From Streptomyces sp. R41 (GTDB lineage: Bacteria; Actinomycetota; Actinomycetes; Streptomycetales; Streptomycetaceae), in contig NZ_CP163443.1 of the NCBI RefSeq assembly GCF_041053055.1, positions 3,534,001 through 3,598,000 of the forward strand: a DNA stretch of 64,000 nt, in the 5' to 3' direction. The number at the start of each line of letters is the position of its first letter. Position 1 is the stretch's first letter. A program made the position numbers and the translations under genes. Positions 8,690-15,379 of this stretch are shown here, in pieces. The notes under the pieces were generated by a model. That model saw nothing but the letters and a program-made list of their open reading frames with translations, searched no databases and was not told the DNA's origin.

Positions 8690-8812
8690 AGCGCTCCCCC
8701 TCCCCCGGTCTCCCCCGGCCCGGTGGACCGGGACAAACGCTGCACGATCCTTGCCCACCCGCCTGCGCGACGAAACGAATCCGCAGGTCAACCACGCTTC
8801 ATATCAAGCCAC

Positions 8813-8841
8813 TTGACGCCACCCGGCGGCCTCCGTAGCGT
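8813..8841 (+). promoter_or_regulatory. Candidate housekeeping promoter of the SDR gene
   Basis: TTGACG (8813-8818) and TAGCGT (8836-8841) are separated by 17 bp, a good match to the vegetative sigma consensus. The gene starts 58 bp downstream of the -10 box. Confidence 0.55.
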
Positions 8842-8898
8842 CGCACCCCGTACGCACATGTGACCAGCATTCACACTCAAGGACGAGGGCGGAGCGGC

Positions 8899-9657
8899 AT
8901 GACCCAGCGAGCGCGACGACGTGTGGTGGTGTCCGGCGGCGGAACCGGAATCGGCCTGGCGACGGCGGAGGCGTTCGCCGCGGACGGAGACCGGGTGGTG
9001 CTCCTGGGCCGCCGTGAAGACGTCCTGCGCAAGGCTGCCGACGGACTGGACGAGCGGTACGGGGGCGGGACCGCGTCCTGGTACGCGGCGGACCTGGCCG
9101 ACCCCGAACAGGTCGGCGCGGCACGGGAGTTCATCACCGCGGACGACACCCCCATCGACGTGCTGGTCGCCAACGCGGGTGGAAACGTGGCCCCTTCGCA
9201 CGACGGCTCGCTCGCGTCCGTCGCCGACAGCTACCGCCGCAACTTCGACGCCAACGTCCTGACCGCGGTCCTGCTCACCGAGGCCCTGCTCCCGCACGTA
9301 CGGCGCCCCGGCGGCCGTATCGTGCAGCTCTCCTCGATCGCCTCGCTGCGCGGCCCAGGCTCCTACGGCGGCTCCAAGGGCTGGATCAACACCTACACGT
9401 ACGACCTCGCCCAGCGCGTCGGTTCCGAAGGCATCACCGTGAACGCGGTCGCCCCCGGCTTCGTCGGCGACACGGAGTTCTTCGGCGACCGCGCGACTGC
9501 GGAGTTCGTCGCGTCCCGGGTGGCCCAGTCCCTCACGGGCCGGCCGGGCCACCCGTCGGAGATCGCGGCGGCCATCCGGTATGTGGCCTCTCCCGAGGCG
9601 GCGTACATGACGGGCCAGCTCCTCCACATCAACGGCGGTGCGGCGCTGGGGCGTTAG
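8899..9657 (+). CDS. SDR family oxidoreductase
   Basis: A 252-residue classical short-chain dehydrogenase. The nucleotide-binding motif SGGGTGIG lies near the N-terminus, followed by NAGG, the catalytic serine in QLSSIAS and the YxxxK pair in GSYGGSKGW; the C-terminus has the usual MTGQLLHINGG ending. I use the ATG at 8899 because it follows GGGCGGAG and leaves a normal-length N-terminus; an in-frame ATG at 8860 would add 13 atypical residues. The substrate is unknown. Classical SDRs of this size reduce or oxidise small carbonyl or alcohol substrates with NAD(P)(H). A LysR regulator follows on the same strand after 230 bp. Confidence 0.88.
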   Translation: MTQRARRRVVVSGGGTGIGLATAEAFAADGDRVVLLGRREDVLRKAADGLDERYGGGTASWYAADLADPEQVGAAREFITADDTPIDVLVANAGGNVAPSHDGSLASVADSYRRNFDANVLTAVLLTEALLPHVRRPGGRIVQLSSIASLRGPGSYGGSKGWINTYTYDLAQRVGSEGITVNAVAPGFVGDTEFFGDRATAEFVASRVAQSLTGRPGHPSEIAAAIRYVASPEAAYMTGQLLHINGGAALGR

Positions 9658-9888
9658 GACCTGGCAACCCCGGCCGGCCGGCCGGTGCCGCGGCGGCGCA
9701 GCACCGTGCTCGAAGGGCGGCCCCTCGGCGCAGGACTTCCTCGACCAGGTCCGCGATGGCGTGGGTGCCGGGGCTCGCCTCCTGCGCCGCGTCGACCGGC
9801 TTGGCCCGAAGGGCCGACTCACGGCGGCGAGCGCCCTCGACCAGGTCCTCCATGGCGCAGCCCGCCGCGCCCGTGATGCGATGAGCCC
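9658..9888. other. 231-bp gap with an imperfect internal duplication; possible small leftward reading frame
   Basis: No convincing gene. On the minus strand a 74-codon frame (9853 down to 9629) contains two related stretches, DLVEGARRRESALRA and DLVEEVLRRGAALRA. This could be a tiny coiled protein or just a duplicated scrap. It overlaps the end of the SDR gene and has no clear ribosome site. Confidence 0.25.
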
Positions 9889-10788
9889 ATGGAGCTGCGG
9901 GAAATGCGCGCGTTCGTCGCGGTCGTCGAGGAGGGCGGCCTGTCCGCGGCGGCACGCAGGCTGCACATCAGCCAGCCGGCCCTGTCCCAGACAGTGGTCG
10001 GGCTGGAGCGCCAATTCGGTGTGCGGTTGCTGGTGCGCAGCAGTACCGGAGTCCGGCCCACCGACGCCGGGCTCATCCTGCTCGCCGAGGCGCGCGCGGT
10101 GCTGGCCCGCCACGACCAGGCACTGGCCGCCATGGCCGCCCACACCGCGTCCGGCGGCACCGTCCTGCGCATCGGCATCCCGCTGGAACTGCCCACCGAT
10201 CTGCTCTCCCGTGCCCTCGCCGAGCTCGCCGACGCCCATCCCGCCACCCGGGTCCAGGCCCGCCATCTGTCGACAGCCGAACAGCTCACCGCCCTGCGCG
10301 CCGGCGAACTCGACCTCGGCCTGCTGCGCGAACGCCCCACGGGGCAGGACCTCGACGCCATTCTGGTCGTGGAGGAGCGCCTCGGGGTGCTGCTGGCCAC
10401 GGAGCTCGCCGAGCAGCTCGCCGGCCCCGACGGGATCCGCCTGGACGCCCTGGCCGGACTGGACTGGATCGGCTTCCCCCGCTCGGGCAGCCCCGCCTGG
10501 TACGACGCCCTCACCGCGATCCTGCGCAGTCACGGCATCGACCTCGGCCCCGAACCCCCCGCGGGCCAGGCGCTGATCGCCGAGGTCAAACTCGCCTCCG
10601 TCGCGGCCGGCGGCGCCTTCACCCTCGCGCCCCCCGACTGGTCCCAGCCGCTGCCGGAGTCCGTCACCTGGTCCCCGCTCGTCGGCCACCCCCTCGTGCG
10701 CCGCACCTGGGCGGTCTGGCCCGCGAGCTCCCACCGCCGCGACCTCGGCCACCTGGTCGCCGCCCTGGACCAGCCGCCGTCGGCCTGA
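9889..10788 (+). CDS. LysR family transcriptional regulator
   Basis: A 299-residue LysR-type regulator. The N-terminal winged helix-turn-helix is classical: MELREMRAFVAVVEEGG, then SAAARRLHISQPALSQTV, with the recognition helix around residues 28-45. The C-terminal two thirds form the effector-binding domain. Length is normal for the family. It sits between two SDR oxidoreductase genes (8899 and 10990) on the same strand, so either could be its target; LysR proteins usually regulate neighbours and need a small inducer. The ATG at 9889 is the only reasonable start and gives the canonical N-terminus. Confidence 0.88.
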   Translation: MELREMRAFVAVVEEGGLSAAARRLHISQPALSQTVVGLERQFGVRLLVRSSTGVRPTDAGLILLAEARAVLARHDQALAAMAAHTASGGTVLRIGIPLELPTDLLSRALAELADAHPATRVQARHLSTAEQLTALRAGELDLGLLRERPTGQDLDAILVVEERLGVLLATELAEQLAGPDGIRLDALAGLDWIGFPRSGSPAWYDALTAILRSHGIDLGPEPPAGQALIAEVKLASVAAGGAFTLAPPDWSQPLPESVTWSPLVGHPLVRRTWAVWPASSHRRDLGHLVAALDQPPSA

Positions 10789-10911
10789 GCCGAAGGACTG
10801 GGCGAAACACCAGGTCAGAGGCCTCTAGGGGCCACTTATAGGGGCCATCGGCCCCGCGTATGACCTCCCGGGAAGTGTGCGGAACGTCCGCTGCTTACAC
10901 CACGTGCATCG

Positions 10912-10933
10912 AGTCGCCGAAGACCCGGCGACT
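10912..10933. promoter_or_regulatory. 8-bp inverted repeat between the LysR gene and the next SDR gene
   Basis: AGTCGCCG (10912-10919) and CGGCGACT (10926-10933) form a perfect stem around a 6-base loop. It may be a weak terminator for the LysR gene or an operator for the SDR gene 57 bp downstream. The rest of 10789-10989 shows only a short repeated AGGGGCCA. Confidence 0.35.
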
Positions 10934-10989
10934 GGATCACCAGGCCCCTTCGGGGAGCACACACATCCGAGAGCGAGCAGTGAGCACCC

Positions 10990-11778
10990 ATGTCGGAAGC
11001 ATCCATGTCTGAAGCATCCGCGTCCGCCGCGGCCACGTCCGAACTGTCCGGGACTTCGGTACTGGTGACAGGCGGGACCAGCGGAATCGGCCGGGCGACC
11101 GCCCTCGCGCTGGCCGGACTCGGCGCGCGGGTCGTGCTGTCGGGCCGTGACGCCGAGCGCGGCAAGAAGGTCGTACGGGAGATCGAGGCGGCCGGCGGCG
11201 AGGGCCACTTCGTGGCGGCCGATCTGCGGGACGAGGCCTCGGCACGGGCGCTGGCCAGGCAGGCCGGAGCGCTCGCCGGCGGGATCGACGTGCTGGTCAA
11301 CAACGCGGGCGTCTTCCCCTTCGGCCCGACCGGGGAGACCACGGAGGCCGACTTCGACTCGGTCTACGGGCTGAATGTGAAGGCGCCGTACTTCCTGGTC
11401 GCCGAGCTCGCCCCCGCCATGGCCGAGCGCGGTCGCGGCGCGATCGTCAACGTCACGACGATGGTCGCGGAGTACGGCGTGGACGGTATGAGCCTGTACG
11501 GGTCGAGCAAGGCCGCCCTGGTCCTGCTGACGAAGGCGTGGGCGGCGGAGTTCGGGCCGCGCGGCGTGCGCGTGAACGCGGTCAGCCCCGGCCCGACGCT
11601 CACCGAGGGAACCTCGGGAATGACCGAGGCGCTCGACGTGCTGGCCTCCCAGGCACCGGCCGGGCGACCGGGAACCGCCCAGGAGGTGGCCGACGCCATC
11701 GCCTACCTGGTCACCGACCGGTCCAGCTTCGTCCACGGCGCCGTACTGCCGGTGGACGGCGGCCGTATCGCCGTCTGA
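10990..11778 (+). CDS. SDR family oxidoreductase
   Basis: A 262-residue classical SDR: TGGTSGIG cofactor motif, NNAGVF, and a catalytic tetrad with the YGSSK motif near the middle. The C-terminus ends with the usual HGAVLPVDGG. Substrate unknown. The start is uncertain because the first 15 bases are duplicated (MSEASMSEAS), giving two in-frame ATGs at 10990 and 11005; both have weak ribosome sites, and I report the first. It may be a target of the upstream LysR regulator. Downstream lies a decayed region rather than an operon partner. Confidence 0.86.
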   Translation: MSEASMSEASASAAATSELSGTSVLVTGGTSGIGRATALALAGLGARVVLSGRDAERGKKVVREIEAAGGEGHFVAADLRDEASARALARQAGALAGGIDVLVNNAGVFPFGPTGETTEADFDSVYGLNVKAPYFLVAELAPAMAERGRGAIVNVTTMVAEYGVDGMSLYGSSKAALVLLTKAWAAEFGPRGVRVNAVSPGPTLTEGTSGMTEALDVLASQAPAGRPGTAQEVADAIAYLVTDRSSFVHGAVLPVDGGRIAV

Positions 11779-11814
11779 CGCACCGTCGCCTCAGGATCCT
11801 CGGTAACGGCGACT

Positions 11815-12117
11815 GCCGCCCCTCGGCGTGGCGGCGCAGGCGCTTGGTGTCCGCCTCCGTCCAGCCCCCGGGCGGGACGGTCGCGGCCCAGCCGTCCACG
11901 GGATCGGCCCGTACCGGTGTCCGTGCGGGGCCGCCACACCGTACGAGACCGTCATGTCGGCCGCGGTCTGCCAGAAGGGGACTAGCGGGAACCAGCGGAT
12001 GGCCGAGGTGATGTCCTGGCCCAGTGGCTTGTCGACCCGCTGCGGCTTGTGCAGCAGCGGGTCGGACGACCACCACACGACCGCGTCGGAGCCGTTCTGC
12101 AGGAAGACGACCAGGCA
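11815..12117 (-). pseudogene. C-terminal remnant of a DUF2319-type alpha/beta-hydrolase family protein
   Basis: On the minus strand one frame reads FLQNGSDAVVWWSS, then IRWFPLVPFWQTAADM and HGHRYG. Near 11905-11912 the recognisable sequence jumps to another frame: DPVDGWAATVPPGGWTEAD. Together these match the C-terminal domain of the large membrane-bound alpha/beta-hydrolase family (DUF2319/Abhydrolase_9), from memory of that family. At least one frameshift is needed, and nothing upstream of this last ~100 residues remains. It is a relic, not a gene. Confidence 0.6.
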
Positions 12118-12151
12118 GGCACCTCGGCGCGCATGATCTGTACGCCAGCCA

Positions 12152-12208
12152 TCCGTACGCCAACCGCCCCCTGACTCCGTCCGTACGCCAACCGCCCCCC
12201 TGACTCCG
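12152..12208. repeat. 28/29-bp tandem duplication
   Basis: Unit 1 at 12152-12179 and unit 2 at 12180-12208 are identical except for one extra C. They sit immediately beside the hydrolase relic in non-coding DNA. Confidence 0.85.
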
Positions 12209-12387
12209 TCCGTGCGCTCACACGTCGCACGACGGAGTGACCGTCCGGGGCCAGGTGGCCGCGTTTGGGTGGGCCACCGCACGAGGGGATCACCACACAG
12301 TCGGCCGCGCCCCCTGCCGGAGGGCTCATCCCCTTGTCCCACGCCCCGCTCCCGCGCGTTCGACGCTTCTCCCCGCGGCGGTCCGTC

Positions 12388-12602
12388 ACAACGGCGAAGG
12401 CCCTCGTCACCACCGTCGTGGTGCTGGTGTTCACCCGTCCTGGGTGTGGTCCTGGTCGACGCCGGAGCCGTGCCGTTCACGGCCGCGGCGGGCTGCCTGT
12501 TCTGCGAACCGCGGCGCCGCGGCGGCAGCCTGCTCGCCCCCATGGGGCTGCACTGGGCCACCAACCGCCCTCGGCTACCTCTTCGCCTTCCCCCTGCGCC
12601 GA
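12388..12602 (+). pseudogene. Remnant of a CPBP family intramembrane metalloprotease
   Basis: The plus strand shows GGSLLAPMGLHWATN (12521-12565), the third conserved motif of CPBP (Rce1/CAAX-type) proteases with its HWxxN core. After one extra C at 12566, another frame continues with ALGYLFAFPLRR, the expected end of such proteins. Upstream pieces (ALVTTVVVLVF) are in a third frame. The N-terminal catalytic EExxxR motif is missing. The gene is therefore broken by several frameshifts and truncated. Confidence 0.55.
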
Positions 12603-12800
12603 CGGGGACCGCCCGCACCGGGGGAACCGACGACCCGCACGCCCGTCCCGGGGGCCCGTCGGGCGGCTTCGGCGTGTCGGGTTCCCTCCGGCGCCACATC
12701 TCGCGTACACAGGCCCGAACAGCACTCCGCCCCGACGGGTGATTCTCCGTCAGGGCGGTGACCACGCAGGTCAGATCGTTTCTTCACGCGTAGCGCGGAG

Positions 12801-12874
12801 TGGGGCGGGTGGGACTCGAACCCACGGCCGACGGATTATGAGTCCGCTGCTCTAACCGGCTGAGCTACCGCCCC
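12801..12874 (-). tRNA. tRNA with CAU anticodon (elongator Met or Ile2)
   Basis: A 74-nt cloverleaf on the minus strand. The acceptor stem GGGGCGG/CCGCCCC, D-arm, anticodon loop CTCATAA, and T-arm with GGTTCGAGTCC are all complete; the discriminator is A and CCA is not encoded. CAU may mean elongator methionine or lysidine-modified isoleucine; sequence alone did not let me decide. Confidence 0.93.
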
Positions 12875-13007
12875 ATACGGCGTGTCGCGCACATTTGTGC
12901 GCGCCGTCTGCCGCAGCATAGCCGCTCATACGATCTCCTGCTTCGGATGGTCGGCATCGCACGACCATGAGGACTTCGGCGCGGCCTGCGCGGTTCCCGC
13001 GGACATG

Positions 13008-13030
13008 AAAAAGGACCCCAGAGGGGTCCT
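13008..13030 (-). terminator. Rho-independent terminator after the tRNA-Asn pair
   Basis: Read leftward, an 8-bp stem AGGACCCC/GGGGTCCT with a 3-base loop is followed at once by TTTTT. It lies just downstream of tRNA-Asn at 13040, a textbook intrinsic terminator that is rare in such GC-rich DNA. Confidence 0.85.
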
Positions 13031-13039
13031 CTTCCGCTG

Positions 13040-13112
13040 CTCTCCCGACTGGACTCGAACCAGTAACCTGCCGGTTAACAGCCGGCTGCTCTGCCAATTG
13101 AGCTACAGGAGA
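13040..13112 (-). tRNA. tRNA-Asn (GUU), copy 2
   Basis: A 73-nt cloverleaf with anticodon loop CTGTTAA, acceptor stem TCTCCTG/CGGGAGA (one T-G wobble) and G73. The body from the D-arm through the T-arm is identical to the copy 5 bp upstream; only the acceptor stems differ. No CCA is encoded. Confidence 0.95.
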
Positions 13113-13117
13113 TCGAG

Positions 13118-13190
13118 CTCCCCCGACTGGACTCGAACCAGTAACCTGCCGGTTAACAGCCGGCTGCTCTGCCAATTGAGCTACGGAGGA
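13118..13190 (-). tRNA. tRNA-Asn (GUU), copy 1
   Basis: A 73-nt cloverleaf with anticodon GTT, acceptor stem TCCTCCG/CGGGGGA and G73. It is separated by only 5 bp from the next copy, so both are probably processed from one transcript that ends at the terminator at 13008-13030. Confidence 0.95.
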
Positions 13191-13335
13191 TTGCCTCGTT
13201 GCATCGAACGTACCTACCTGGGTATTCGCCAGGGGGCGTGCGCTCGCTGCGACACATACATTAGCGCAAGCAGGGGGGTGCTCCGCCAATCGGTTCCCTC
13301 CGCACCGATGCCGACGCAAGGGAAGGGTGGCCGTC

Positions 13336-13641
13336 ATGCGCTACCGGCTCACATTCGTCGCCGGACTGGTCCTGGGTTACGTGCTCGGCACGCGCGCCGG
13401 GCGCGAGCGCTACGAGCAGCTGAAGAAGTCCGCGCGCCAGGTCGCGGAGAACCCCGCGGTGCGCAACACCGCGGAGACCGCCGCCCAGCAGGGCCGCGAG
13501 TTCGCGGGCAAGGCGTACCACGCGGTGAGCGAGAAGGTGGGCGACCACGTCCCCGACTCGGTGACCGCGCGCGTCCGCTCCCTGCGCGAGCGCAACACCA
13601 ACGGCACCCGCGAGGACGACTGGGGCACCAGCAACACCTAG
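13336..13641 (+). CDS. YtxH-like small membrane-associated protein
   Basis: A 101-residue protein. The N-terminus RLTFVAGLVLGYVLGTRAGRE is a short membrane segment followed by the GTRAGRERYEQLKK motif typical of YtxH-like proteins. The remainder is charged and helical, with Q/A/E-rich repeats. Function is unknown; family members are linked to stress and the envelope. I chose the ATG at 13336, 8 bases after an AAGGGAAGGG ribosome site; a GTG at 13327 would add three residues. It stands alone between the tRNA cluster and the kinase gene. Confidence 0.8.
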   Translation: MRYRLTFVAGLVLGYVLGTRAGRERYEQLKKSARQVAENPAVRNTAETAAQQGREFAGKAYHAVSEKVGDHVPDSVTARVRSLRERNTNGTREDDWGTSNT

Positions 13642-13736
13642 GGCACTGCCTTTCGGACCATGCCTGGGCCGCGCGCTCTGACCCCACGGCGCCCGCGCGG
13701 CGCGGTCATGCCCCTGCGTACGGCAGAATTTCCGCC

Positions 13737-15191
13737 ATGGGGATAGTCGCCGGGTTGGACAGTTCGCCCGATTTCACTCGTATCGTCGTCTGCGACACGG
13801 ACACGGGTGCCGTGCTCAGGCAGGGGTATGCGCCGCATCCGGTGGAAGCCACCGAGGGCGGCGGGCGTCCTTCCGACGTCGATCCGCAGGCCTGGCTGCT
13901 GTCCCTGGGCGAGGCCGCGGGCGGCGGGCTGCTCGAGGGCGTGCAGGCCATCGGGGTCTCCGCGCAGCAGAACGCCCTGGTCCCGCTGGATGTGCAGGGC
14001 AATACGGTGCGTCCGGCGCTGGTGGGCGGTGACAAGCGGGCGCAGGTCGCCGCCGCCGATCTCATCGACGCGCTCGGCGGGCGCGAGGCGTGGGCGCAGG
14101 CCGTGGGCTGCGTACCGCAGGCCGCGCAGCCGGTGACCAAGCTGCGCTGGCTGAACAAGACCGAGCCGGAGGCCGCGCTGCGGACCACCGTGCTCATGCA
14201 GGCGCACGACTGGCTGGTCTGGCAGCTGCTGGGGCGGCCGGTGCGCAGGACCACCGACCGGGGCGGGGCCTCCGGTACCGGGTACTGGTCGGCGGCGACC
14301 GGCGCGTACCGGCCGGATCTCGTCGAGCTGGCACTCGGGCACCAGGCCTCGCTGCCGGAGGTGCTCGGCCCGTCCGACGCGGCCGGTACGACGCCGGAGG
14401 GGCTGCTGATCTCCGCCGGGACCGGCGAGACGATGGCGGCGGCGTTCGGACTCGGCATCGGGCTCGGGGACGCGGTGGTGTCCCTGGGCGCCTCCGGGTC
14501 CGTGATGGCCGTACACCCCGAGGCACTGGTGGACGCCACCGGCATGATCACCTCCCTCGCGGACGCGACCGGCATGCATCTGCCCGTCGTCACCACGCTC
14601 AATGCCGTACGGGCGCTGCGCGGCGCCGTCGAACTCCTCGGCGTGCCCGACCTGGAGGGCCTGTCCGACCTGGCGATGAAGTCGACGCCCGGCGCCCACG
14701 GACTCGTACTGCTGCCCTATCTGGAGGGCGAGCGGACGCCGAATCTGCCGCACACCGCGGGGACGCTGTCCGGGTTGCGGCGTGAGTCGATGCGGCCCGA
14801 GCATCTGGCGCGGGCCGCCTTCGAGGGGATGCTGTGCGGGCTCGCGGACGCGCTGGACGTGCTGCGCGGGCGCGGTGTCGACGTACGGCGGATCTTCCTC
14901 CTCGGACCGGCCGCCGAGCTGCCCGCCGTGCAGGCCGTGGCGCCCGCGCTGTTCGGCGCGCAGGTCGTCGTACCGCAGCCCGCGGACTACGCGGCGCTCG
15001 GCGCGGCCCGGCAGGCGGCCTGGGCTCTCGGGGTCTCGCAGGGCACGCTCGACCCGCGACTGCCTCCCGTCTGGCAGGGTGCGGTCGCCCAAGTGCTGGA
15101 GCCCGGTGAGGAACTCGCCGTGGGGCAGGCCGTACGACAGCAGTACGTCTCCGTACGCGAACAGACGCATCCGGGGGCGTTCCGGGCGTAA
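13737..15191 (+). CDS. FGGY family carbohydrate kinase (xylulokinase-like)
   Basis: A 484-residue sugar kinase of the FGGY fold. The N-terminal domain starts with GIVAGLDSSPDFTRIVVCD, the phosphate-1-type motif of the actin-like ATPase superfamily. SAQQNALVPLD and KLRWLNKTEPE match the substrate domain of xylulokinases. The C-terminal domain has SLGASGSVMAV and a late conserved AALGAARQAAWAL motif. FGGY kinases phosphorylate pentoses or related sugars with ATP; xylulose is the best guess but not shown. No isomerase or transporter is next to it. Start: the ATG gives the family N-terminus, but no strong ribosome site is visible. Confidence 0.85.
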   Translation: MGIVAGLDSSPDFTRIVVCDTDTGAVLRQGYAPHPVEATEGGGRPSDVDPQAWLLSLGEAAGGGLLEGVQAIGVSAQQNALVPLDVQGNTVRPALVGGDKRAQVAAADLIDALGGREAWAQAVGCVPQAAQPVTKLRWLNKTEPEAALRTTVLMQAHDWLVWQLLGRPVRRTTDRGGASGTGYWSAATGAYRPDLVELALGHQASLPEVLGPSDAAGTTPEGLLISAGTGETMAAAFGLGIGLGDAVVSLGASGSVMAVHPEALVDATGMITSLADATGMHLPVVTTLNAVRALRGAVELLGVPDLEGLSDLAMKSTPGAHGLVLLPYLEGERTPNLPHTAGTLSGLRRESMRPEHLARAAFEGMLCGLADALDVLRGRGVDVRRIFLLGPAAELPAVQAVAPALFGAQVVVPQPADYAALGAARQAAWALGVSQGTLDPRLPPVWQGAVAQVLEPGEELAVGQAVRQQYVSVREQTHPGAFRA

Positions 15192-15296
15192 CGCGCCCCC
15201 ACGGGCGTACGTCCGAGGTCGGAGGTCTTGTCCTTCCTTGGCCCGCAGTTGGGTTAATCGGTTGAGGTAACACGGGTGGAGTGTTCGACGATAGGG

Positions 15297-15349
15297 GGTG
15301 GTGCACCACCGATCGCCCACCGATCGACCACTGATCGTCCATCGATCGC
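15297..15349 (+). promoter_or_regulatory. 14-bp palindrome and 4 x 11-bp tandem array upstream of the ABC operon
   Basis: GGTGGTGCACCACC (15297-15310) is a perfect palindrome. It overlaps the first of four consecutive 11-bp units at 15306, 15317, 15328 and 15339, each CCAYYGATCGN. The array ends 30 bp before the GTG start. An 11-bp period puts the sites on one face of the helix, so a repressor or activator array is likely. A shorter inverted repeat AACAC/GTGTT (15269-15273, 15281-15285) lies just upstream. Confidence 0.65.
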
Positions 15350-15379
15350 CCTGCCGTCGTCGACTCCGAGAGACCCCGC

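Noticed and set aside
12801..13190. Attachment site of an integrated element at the tRNA cluster
   Set aside because: No integrase gene and no repeated tRNA 3' end were found nearby; only gene decay supports past integration.
12852..13337. Minus-strand frame across the tRNA genes
   Set aside because: It translates the tRNA-Asn genes themselves; the repeated peptide reflects the two tRNA copies.
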